Source: Plasmopara viticola
Lineage: Eukaryota; Oomycota; Peronosporomycetes; Peronosporales; Peronosporaceae
DNA length: 64,000 bases
Direction of reading: 5' to 3'
Assembly: GCA_001695595.3 (NCBI GenBank)
Contig: MBPM02000075.1
Location: 62,001 to 126,000, forward strand
The notes under the pieces are model-generated. The model ran no database searches, had not been told where the DNA came from, and was given only the letters and a program-made list of their open reading frames with translations. Every line of letters starts with the position of its first letter. The stretch's first letter is position 1. Both the position numbers and the translations under genes were made by a program. Positions 54,801 to 64,000 of the stretch are shown here, in pieces.

Positions 54801-55610
54801 ATTGGGCTGAGCATGGTCATGACAGCTCGTTTTTAAAGAATTCTCTTTTCCAAGGCTTCAGGATGTGCACTTCTAGTCATAAGTTGTGCTGATCAAAGAC
54901 TGTACGACGCCCCAGCTTTTCAAAAGGAACCCGTTTTCAATTAGTTGCGTATTTAGTGGGTACGAGCACGTCCAGATAATCAAAATGTGCTTATATGAGG
55001 CCATAAGACATCCCAGCTCCCTAAAAGATTTCTTCCTTTCTAGTTGTGGCTTGACTTAATCTGCGCACGTCAATAGAGATAAGCCGTGCTAACATGTATC
55101 CGTCCGACGTTCACTATATCGAAAGCGTAAGTGTCCAGTTGCGACTTGAAACCGTCTGTGCATATCTAGAATGATAAATTGTGCTTATTATGGTCATACG
55201 ACGTCTCATCTCTTTGAATGAGCCACGCTGAAAAGCTTGTGCATTTGTAAACGTCTAGAAAGATTGTTCGTGCTGATCTGAGGTAATATGACGTTTCAGC
55301 TCTTTGAAAAAAGACCAATTCATAATCGATTTCGATTCCTATGCATGTGGACACCTCTAAAAAGCTTAATTGTGCAGATCTTTGGTCATTGAACGTCTAA
55401 GCTCTCTGGAATAGTCATCATTTTATTGGTTGTGGCTAGGACATGTCATTGCACGTCAATATAGATAGATTGTGCTGTGTTATGTCCGCTTGACGTCTCC
55501 AATCAGATAAGTCGTCAGTTGTCTCCTTCTGTCTTTTAATTGTCTGTGTGCGTCTAAGAAAGATTGGGCTGAGCATGGTCATGACAGCTCGTTTTAAAGA
55601 ATTCTCTTTT

Positions 55611-55810
55611 CCTAGGCTTCAAAGATGTGCACTTCTAGTCATAAGTTGTGCTGATCAAAGACTGTACGACGCCCCAGCTTTTCAAAAGGAACCCGTTTTC
55701 AATTAGTTGCGTATCTAGTGGGTATGAGCACGTCTAGATAATCAAAATGTGCTTATATGAGGCCATAAGACATCCCGGTTCTTCAAAAAAATGTTTTCTT
55801 CCTAGTTGTG
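55611..55810 (+). repeat. Variant patch spanning subrepeats 5-7 (unit 55154)
   Basis: CCTAGGCTTCAAAGATGTGC at the end of subrepeat 5, ATCTAGTGGGTATGAGCACG with TCTAGATAATC, then CATCCCGGTTCTTCAAAAAA and ATGTTTTCTTCCTAG. It is the most diverged stretch inside the main array. The CGGTTCTTC version was not seen anywhere else in the window. Confidence 0.75.
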
Positions 55811-58800
55811 GCTTGACTTAATCTGCGCACGTCAATAGAGATAAGCCGTGCTAACATGTATCCGTCCGACGTTCACTATATCGAAAGCGTAAGTGTCCAG
55901 TTGCGACTTGAAACCGTCTGTGCATATCTAGAATGATAAATTGTGCTTATTATGGTCATACGACGTCTCATCTCTTTGAATGAGCCACGCTGAAAAGCTT
56001 GTGCATTTGTAAACGTCTAGAAAGATTGTTCGTGCTGATCTGAGGTAATATGACGTTTCAGCTCTTTGAAAAAAGACCAATTCATAATCGATTTCGATTC
56101 CTATGCATGTGGACACCTCTAAAAAGCTTAATTGTGCAGATCTTTGGTCATTGAACGTCTAAGCTCTCTGGAATAGTCATCATTTTATTGGTTGTGGCTA
56201 GGACATGTCATTGCACGTCAATATAGATAGATTGTGCTGTGTTATGTCCGCTTGACGTCTCCAATCAGATAAGTCGTCAGTTGTCTCCTTCTGTCTTTTA
56301 ATTGTCTGTGTGCGTCTAAGAAAGATTGGGCTGAGCATGGTCATGACAGCTCGTTTTAAAGAATTCTCTTTTCCAAGGCTTCAGGATGTGCACTTCTAGT
56401 CATAAGTTGTGCTGATCAAAGACTGTACGACGCCCCAGCTTTTCAAAAGGAACCCGTTTTCAATTAGTTGCGTATTTAGTGGGTACGAGCACGTCCAGAT
56501 AATCAAAATGTGCTTATATGAGGCCATAAGACATCCCAGCTCCCTAAAAGATTTCTTCCTTTCTAGTTGTGGCTTGACTTAATCTGCGCACGTCAATAGA
56601 GATAAGCCGTGCTAACATGTATCCGTCCGACGTTCACTATATCGAAAGCGTAAGTGTCCAGTTGCGACTTGAAACCGTCTGTGCATATCTAGAATGATAA
56701 ATTGTGCTTATTATGGTCATACGACGTCTCATCTCTTTGAATGAGCCACGCTGAAAAGCTTGTGCATTGTAAACGTCTAGAAAGATTGTTCGTGCTGATC
56801 TGAGGTAATATGACGTTTCAGCTCTTTGAAAAAAGACCAATTCATAATCGATTTCGATTCCTATGCATGTGGACACCTCTAAAAAGCTTAATTGTGCAGA
56901 TCTTTGGTCATTGAACGTCTAAGCTCTCTGGAATAGTCATCATTTTATTGGTTGTGGCTAGGACATGTCATTGCACGTCAATATAGATAGATTGTGCTGT
57001 GTTATGTCCGCTTGACGTCTCCAATCAGATAAGTCGTCAGTTGTCTCCTTCTGTCTTTTAATTGTCTGTGTGCGTCTAAGAAAGATTGGGCTGAGCATGG
57101 TCATGACAGCTCGTTTTAAAGAATTCTCTTTTCCAAGGCTTCAGGATGTGCACTTCTAGTCATAAGTTGTGCTGATCAAAGACTGTACGACGCCCCAGCT
57201 TTTCAAAAGGAACCCGTTTTCAATTAGTTGCGTATTTAGTGGGTACGAGCACGTCCAGATAATCAAAATGTGCTTATATGAGGCCATAAGACATCCCAGC
57301 TCCCTAAAAGATTTCTTCCTTTCTAGTTGTGGCTTGACTTAATCTGCGCACGTCAATAGAGATAAGCCGTGCTAACATGTATCCGTCCGACGTTCACTAT
57401 ATCGAAAGCGTAAGTGTCCAGTTGCGACTTGAAACCGTCTGTGCATATCTAGAATGATAAATTGTGCTTATTATGGTCATACGACGTCTCATCTCTTTGA
57501 ATGAGCCACGCTGAAAAGCTTGTGCATTTGTAAACGTCTAGAAAGATTGTTCGTGCTGATCTGAGGTAATATGACGTTTCAGCTCTTTGAAAAAAGACCA
57601 ATTCATAATCGATTTCGATTCCTATGCATGTGGACACCTCTAAAAAGCTTAATTGTGCAGATCTTTGGTCATTGAACGTCTAAGCTCTCTGGAATAGTCA
57701 TCATTTTATTGGTTGTGGCTAGGACATGTCATTGCACGTCAATATAGATAGATTGTGCTGTGTTATGTCCGCTTGACGTCTCCAATCAGATAAGTCGTCA
57801 GTTGTCTCCTTCTGTCTTTTAATTGTCTGTGTGCGTCTAAGAAAGATTGGGCTGAGCATGGTCATGACAGCTCGTTTTAAAGAATTCTCTTTTCCAAGGC
57901 TTCAGGATGTGCACTTCTAGTCATAAGTTGTGCTGATCAAAGACTGTACGACGCCCCAGCTTTTCAAAAGGAACCCGTTTTCAATTAGTTGCGTATTTAG
58001 TGGGTACGAGCACGTCCAGATAATCAAAATGTGCTTATATGAGGCCATAAGACATCCCAGCTCCCTAAAAGATTTCTTCCTTTCTAGTTGTGGCTTGACT
58101 TAATCTGCGCACGTCAATAGAGATAAGCCGTGCTAACATGTATCCGTCCGACGTTCACTATATCGAAAGCGTAAGTGTCCAGTTGCGACTTGAAACCGTC
58201 TGTGCATATCTAGAATGATAAATTGTGCTTATTATGGTCATACGACGTCTCATCTCTTTGAATGAGCCACGCTGAAAAGCTTGTGCATTTGTAAACGTCT
58301 AGAAAGATTGTTCGTGCTGATCTGAGGTAATATGACGTTTCAGCTCTTTGAAAAAAGACCAATTCATAATCGATTTCGATTCCTATGCATGTGGACACCT
58401 CTAAAAAGCTTAATTGTGCAGATCTTTGGTCATTGAACGTCTAAGCTCTCTGGAATAGTCATCATTTTATTGGTTGTGGCTAGGACATGTCATTGCACGT
58501 CAATATAGATAGATTGTGCTGTGTTATGTCCGCTTGACGTCTCCAATCAGATAAGTCGTCAGTTGTCTCCTTCTGTCTTTTAATTGTCTGTGTGCGTCTA
58601 AGAAAGATTGGGCTGAGCATGGTCATGACAGCTCGTTTTAAAGAATTCTCTTTTCCAAGGCTTCAGGATGTGCACTTCTAGTCATAAGTTGTGCTGATCA
58701 AAGACTGTACGACGCCCCAGCTTTTCAAAAGGAACCCGTTTTCAATTAGTTGCGTATTTAGTGGGTACGAGCACGTCCAGATAATCAAAATGTGCTTATA

Positions 58801-61800
58801 TGAGGCCATAAGACATCCCAGCTCCCTAAAAGATTTCTTCCTTTCTAGTTGTGGCTTGACTTAATCTGCGCACGTCAATAGAGATAAGCCGTGCTAACAT
58901 GTATCCGTCCGACGTTCACTATATCGAAAGCGTAAGTGTCCAGTTGCGACTTGAAACCGTCTGTGCATATCTAGAATGATAAATTGTGCTTATTATGGTC
59001 ATACGACGTCTCATCTCTTTGAATGAGCCACGCTGAAAAGCTTGTGCATTTGTAAACGTCTAGAAAGATTGTTCGTGCTGATCTGAGGTAATATGACGTT
59101 TCAGCTCTTTGAAAAAAGACCAATTCATAATCGATTTCGATTCCTATGCATGTGGACACCTCTAAAAAGCTTAATTGTGCAGATCTTTGGTCATTGAACG
59201 TCTAAGCTCTCTGGAATAGTCATCATTTTATTGGTTGTGGCTAGGACATGTCATTGCACGTCAATATAGATAGATTGTGCTGTGTTATGTCCGCTTGACG
59301 TCTCCAATCAGATAAGTCGTCAGTTGTCTCCTTCTGTCTTTTAATTGTCTGTGTGCGTCTAAGAAAGATTGGGCTGAGCATGGTCATGACAGCTCGTTTT
59401 AAAGAATTCTCTTTTCCAAGGCTTCAGGATGTGCACTTCTAGTCATAAGTTGTGCTGATCAAAGACTGTACGACGCCCCAGCTTTTCAAAAGGAACCCGT
59501 TTTCAATTAGTTGCGTATTTAGTGGGTACGAGCACGTCCAGATAATCAAAATGTGCTTATATGAGGCCATAAGACATCCCAGCTCCCTAAAAGATTTCTT
59601 CCTTTCTAGTTGTGGCTTGACTTAATCTGCGCACGTCAATAGAGATAAGCCGTGCTAACATGTATCCGTCCGACGTTCACTATATCGAAAGCGTAAGTGT
59701 CCAGTTGCGACTTGAAACCGTCTGTGCATATCTAGAATGATAAATTGTGCTTATTATGGTCATACGACGTCTCATCTCTTTGAATGAGCCACGCTGAAAA
59801 GCTTGTGCATTTGTAAACGTCTAGAAAGATTGTTCGTGCTGATCTGAGGTAATATGACGTTTCAGCTCTTTGAAAAAAGACCAATTCATAATCGATTTCG
59901 ATTCCTATGCATGTGGACACCTCTAAAAAGCTTAATTGTGCAGATCTTTGGTCATTGAACGTCTAAGCTCTCTGGAATAGTCATCATTTTATTGGTTGTG
60001 GCTAGGACATGTCATTGCACGTCAATATAGATAGATTGTGCTGTGTTATGTCCGCTTGACGTCTCCAATCAGATAAGTCGTCAGTTGTCTCCTTCTGTCT
60101 TTTAATTGTCTGTGTGCGTCTAAGAAAGATTGGGCTGAGCATGGTCATGACAGCTCGTTTTAAAGAATTCTCTTTTCCAAGGCTTCAGGATGTGCACTTC
60201 TAGTCATAAGTTGTGCTGATCAAAGACTGTACGACGCCCCAGCTTTTCAAAAGGAACCCGTTTTCAATTAGTTGCGTATTTAGTGGGTACGAGCACGTCC
60301 AGATAATCAAAATGTGCTTATATGAGGCCATAAGACATCCCAGCTCCCTAAAAGATTTCTTCCTTTCTAGTTGTGGCTTGACTTAATCTGCGCACGTCAA
60401 TAGAGATAAGCCGTGCTAACATGTATCCGTCCGACGTTCACTATATCGAAAGCGTAAGTGTCCAGTTGCGACTTGAAACCGTCTGTGCATATCTAGAATG
60501 ATAAATTGTGCTTATTATGGTCATACGACGTCTCATCTCTTTGAATGAGCCACGCTGAAAAGCTTGTGCATTTGTAAACGTCTAGAAAGATTGTTCGTGC
60601 TGATCTGAGGTAATATGACGTTTCAGCTCTTTGAAAAAAGACCAATTCATAATCGATTTCGATTCCTATGCATGTGGACACCTCTAAAAAGCTTAATTGT
60701 GCAGATCTTTGGTCATTGAACGTCTAAGCTCTCTGGAATAGTCATCATTTTATTGGTTGTGGCTAGGACATGTCATTGCACGTCAATATAGATAGATTGT
60801 GCTGTGTTATGTCCGCTTGACGTCTCCAATCAGATAAGTCGTCAGTTGTCTCCTTCTGTCTTTTAATTGTCTGTGTGCGTCTAAGAAAGATTGGGCTGAG
60901 CATGGTCATGACAGCTCGTTTTAAAGAATTCTCTTTTCCAAGGCTTCAGGATGTGCACTTCTAGTCATAAGTTGTGCTGATCAAAGACTGTACGACGCCC
61001 CAGCTTTTCAAAAGGAACCCGTTTTCAATTAGTTGCGTATTTAGTGGGTACGAGCACGTCCAGATAATCAAAATGTGCTTATATGAGGCCATAAGACATC
61101 CCAGCTCCTAAAAGATTTCTTCCTTCTAGTTGTGGCTTGACTTAATCTGCGCACGTCAATAGAGATAAGCCGTGCTAACATGTATCCGTCCGACGTTCAC
61201 TATATCGAAAGCGTAAGTGTCCAGTTGCGACTTGAAACCGTCTGTGCATATCTAGAATGATAAATTGTGCTTATTATGGTCATACGACGTCTCATCTCTT
61301 TGAATGAGCCACGCTGAAAAGCTTGTGCATTGTAAACGTCTAGAAAGATTGTTCGTGCTGATCTGAGGTAATATGACGTTTCAGCTCTTTGAAAAAAGAC
61401 CAATTCATAATCGATTTCGATTCCTATGCATGTGGACACCTCTAAAAAGCTTAATTGTGCAGATCTTTGGTCATTGAACGTCTAAGCTCTCTGGAATAGT
61501 CATCATTTTATTGGTTGTGGCTAGGACATGTCATTGCACGTCAATATAGATAGATTGTGCTGTGTTATGTCCGCTTGACGTCTCCAATCAGATAAGTCGT
61601 CAGTTGTCTCCTTCTGTCTTTTAATTGTCTGTGTGCGTCTAAGAAAGATTGGGCTGAGCATGGTCATGACAGCTCGGTTTTAAAGAATTCTCTTTTCCAA
61701 GGCTTCAGGATGTGCACTTCTAGTCATAAGTTGTGCTGATCAAAGACTGTACGACGCCCCAGCTTTTCAAAAGGAACCCGTTTTCAATTAGTTGCGTATT

Positions 61801-61809
61801 TAGTGGGTA

Positions 61810-61910
61810 TGAGCACGTCTAGATAATCAAAATGTGCTTATATGAGGCCATAAAATATCCCAGCTCTCTAAAAGATTTCTTCCTTCCTAGTTGTGGCTCG
61901 ACTAAGTCTG
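61810..61910 (+). repeat. Variant patch in subrepeat 7 (unit 61240)
   Basis: TGAGCACGTCTAGATAATC, CCATAAAATATCCCAG, CTCTCTAAAAG and GTTGTGGCTCGACTAAGTCT. The CTCG and AAGTCTGCGC forms match the transition unit near 14725-14740, where the canonical unit has CTTGACTTAATCTGCGC. Confidence 0.7.
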
Positions 61911-62000
61911 CGCACGTCAATAGAGATAAGCCGTGCTAACATGTATCCGTCCGACGTTCACTATATCGAAAGCGTAAGTGTCCAGTTGCGACTTGAAACC

Positions 62001-63846
62001 GTCTGTGCATATCTAGAATGATAAATTGTGCTTATTATGGTCATACGACGTCTCATCTCTTTGAATGAGCCACGCTGAAAAGCTTGTGCATTTGTAAACG
62101 TCTAGAAAGATTGTTCGTGCTGATCTGAGGTAATATGACGTTTCAGCTCTTTGAAAAAAGACCAATTCATAATCGATTTCGATTCCTATGCATGTGGACA
62201 CCTCTAAAAAGCTTAATTGTGCAGATCTTTGGTCATTGAACGTCTAAGCTCTCTGGAATAGTCATCATTTTATTGGTTGTGGCTAGGACATGTCATTGCA
62301 CGTCAATATATATAGATTGTGCTGTGTTATGTCCGCTTGACGTCTCCAATCAGATAAGTCGTCAGTTGTCTCCTTCTGTCTTTTAATTGTCTGTGTGCGT
62401 CTAAGAAAGATTGGGCTGAGCATGGTCATGACAGCTCGGTTTTAAAGAATTCTCTTTTCCAAGGCTTCAGGATGTGCACTTCTAGTCATAAGTTGTGCTG
62501 ATCAAAGACTGTACGACGCCCCAGCTTTTCAAAAGGACCCGTTTTCAATTAGTTGCGTATTTAGTGGGTACGAGCACGTCCAGATAATCAAAATGTGCTT
62601 ATATGAGGCCATAAAACACCCCAGCTCCCTAAAAGATTTCTTCCTTTCTAGTTGTGGCTTGACTTAATCTGCGCACGTCAATAGAGATAAGCCGTGCTAA
62701 CATGTATCCGTCCGACGTTCACTATATCGAAAGCGTAAGTGTCCAGTTGCGACTTGAAACCGTCTGTGCATATCTAGAATGATAAATTGTGCTTATTATG
62801 GTCATACGACGTCTCATCTCTTTGAATGAGCCACGCTGAAAATCTTGTGCATTTGTAAACGTCTAAAAAGATTGTTCGTGCTGATCTGAGGTAATATGAC
62901 GTTTCAGCTCTTTGAAAAAAGACCAATTCATAATCGATTTCGATTCCTATGCATGTGGACACCTCTAAAAAGCTTAATTGTGCAGATCTTTGGTCATTGA
63001 ACGTCTAAGCTCTCTGGAATAGTCTCATTTTATTGGTTGTGGCTAGGACATGTCATTGCACGTCAATATATATAGATTGTGCTGTGTTATGTCGCTTGAC
63101 GTCTCCAATCAGAAAGTCGTCAGTTGTCTCCTTCTGTCTTTTAATTGTCTGTGTGCGTCTAAGAAAGATTGGGCTGAGCATGGTCATGACAGCTCGTTTT
63201 TAAAGAATTCTCTTTTCCAAGGCTTCAGGATGTGCACTTCTAGTCATAAGTTGTGCTGATCAAAGACTGTACGACGCCCCAGCTTTTCAAAAGGAACTCG
63301 TTTTCAATTAGTTGCGTATTTAGTGGGTACGAGCACGTCCAGATAATCAAATTGTGCTTATATGAGGCCATAAAACACCCCAGCTCCCTAAAAGATTTCT
63401 TCCTTTCTAGTTGTGGCTTGACTTAATCTGCGCACGTCAATAGAGATAAGCCGTGCTAACATGTATCCGTCCGACGTTCACTATATCGAAAGCGTAAGTG
63501 TCCAGTTGCGACTTGAAACCGTCTGTGCATATCTAGAATGATAAATTGTGCTTATTATGGTCATACGACGTCTCATCTCTTTGAATGAGCCACGCTGAAA
63601 AGCTTGTGCATTTGTAAACGTCTAGAAAGATTGTTCGTGCTGATCTGAGGTAATATGACGTTTCAGCTCTTTGAAAAAAGACCAATTCATAATCGATTTC
63701 GATTCCTATGCATGTGGACACCTCTAAAAAGCTTAATTGTGCAGATCTTTGGTCATTGAACGTCTAAGCTCTCTGGAATAGTCATCATTTTATTGGTTGT
63801 GGCTAGGACATGTCATTGCACGTCAATATAGATAGATTGTGCTGTG
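62001..63846 (+). repeat. Degrading right-edge units of family R
   Basis: Variant density rises: AAAAGGACCCG at about 62533 (one A lost), CATAAAACACCCCAG in two units (62611, 63370), GAAAATCTTGTGC at 62839, AATAGTCTCATTTT at 63018 (one A lost), TTATGTCGCTTGACG at 63087 (one C lost), CAGAAAGTCG at 63110, AAGGAACTCG at 63292, and TATAG in the 33-bp block at 62311 and 63071. Neighbouring units share several of these. Confidence 0.85.
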
Positions 63847-64000
63847 CTATGTCCGCTCGACGTCCCCGATCATAAAAGTCGTCAGTTGTCTCCTTCTGCC
63901 TTTAAATTGTCTGTGGACGTATAAGAAAGATTGTGCTGAGCATGGTCATGAGAGCTCGATTTTAAAGATTCTCTCTTTTAATGCTTCTGGCTGTGCACTT
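63847..64000 (+). repeat. Return to diverged, junction-type satellite
   Basis: From about 63847 the sequence switches to CTATGTCCGCTCGACGTC, GATTGTGCTGAGC, AGCTCGATTTTAAAG, and GCTTCTGGCTGTGCACTT at the window end. These forms match the transition units at 14.4-15.3 kb and differ from the canonical R unit (TTATGTCCGCTTGACG, GATTGGGCTGAGC, GCTTCAGGATGTGC). Private changes are also present, such as GTGGACGTATAAG. The array edge therefore lies just inside the window. Confidence 0.85.

Larger units (their letters stand above)
15570..63846 (+). repeat. Right satellite array, about 761 bp units (family R)
   Basis: Highly homogeneous head-to-tail array. GTCTGTGCA anchors lie at 15570, 16332, 17094, 17857, 18619, 19380, 20141, 20902, 21663, 22425, 23187, 23948, 24709, 25470, 26231, 26990, 27752, 28515, 29275, 30036, 30798 and 31560. 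They then recur every 761 bp (32321, 33082 and so on) to 54392, apart from one 763-bp unit at 42975-43737. The last anchors are 55154, 55916, 56677, 57437, 58198, 58959, 59720, 60481, 61240, 62001, 62762 and 63521. Length differences come mostly from AGCTCG(G)TTTT(T)AAAG, AGTCGTC(A)AGTTG and GTGCAT(T)TGTAAAC. One GAATTC lies in each normal unit (subrepeat 5), so an EcoRI ladder of about 761 bp is predicted. No gene is supported: the 62-codon minus-strand frame recurring once per unit follows the DNA repeat and shows no protein family or preferential codon conservation. Confidence 0.98.

Noticed and set aside
63050..63259. 69-codon plus-strand frame near the right edge, and a similar one at 15128-15346
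   Set aside because: Opened only by small indels or substitutions in degraded edge units. The equivalent region in canonical units is not open.
15582..63721. A 62-codon minus-strand open frame repeated once in nearly every right-array unit, identical in almost all copies
   Set aside because: Its conservation equals that of the surrounding non-coding repeat, so it reflects DNA homogenisation. A one-base loss shifts it without consequence in three units, no protein family is recognisable, and no promoter or start context was seen.
1..64000. CRISPR array
   Set aside because: Whole units repeat without unique spacers. The unit (745-761 bp) and the diverged about 95-bp subrepeats do not fit a repeat-spacer pattern, and no cas genes are present.
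1..64000. Simple telomere repeat, rDNA spacer or tRNA/rRNA genes
   Set aside because: No short G-rich telomere motif, no rRNA-like or cloverleaf sequence recognised. A complex-repeat telomere of the type known from some Diptera cannot be excluded, but an internal inversion argues against a simple terminal array.

Overview
The window is satellite DNA from end to end. I found no credible gene, RNA gene or mobile-element coding region. The lack of coding signal, the AT-leaning composition, the long complex repeat and the megasatellite-like organisation point to a eukaryotic heterochromatic (centromeric, pericentromeric or subtelomeric) block. The sequence alone does not tell me the lineage.

Layout. 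(1) 1-14009: a head-to-tail array of about 745-750 bp units, 19 anchored copies. Four clean copies of a two-unit (about 1,490 bp) higher-order repeat lie inside it at about 1242-7202. (2) About 14010: a clean inverted junction where the array flips orientation. (3) 14010-15569: two diverged units with features of both families. (4) 15570-63846: a second array in the opposite orientation, about 761 bp per unit. It is extremely homogeneous, and between 31560 and 54392 there are 30 consecutive units of which 29 are exactly 761 bp. (5) 63847-64000: an abrupt switch back to the diverged, junction-like sequence type.

Deep structure. Both arrays share one architecture. Each unit is an octamer of degenerate 72-108 bp subrepeats averaging about 95 bp (93 bp on the left). 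Each subrepeat opens with a GTGCA(CGTC)-like motif, followed by a TTGTGCT-like motif, then a GACGTC-like motif and a CAGCTCTTTGAAAA-like stretch. The eight subrepeats occur in the same order with nearly the same individual lengths in both arrays, so the octamer existed before the inversion and before the two families diverged. The window therefore shows nested amplification: about 95 bp, then an 8-mer of 745/761 bp, then locally a 16-mer of 1,490 bp, all arranged as one giant inverted repeat.

The most informative points are the inverted junction with its intermediate units, the return of junction-type sequence at the right edge, four relic patches confined to the same part of the unit, and a 33-bp block identical between the two otherwise diverged arrays (a candidate protein-binding site). 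Strand labels for repeats are a convention: the right array is called + and the left array -.
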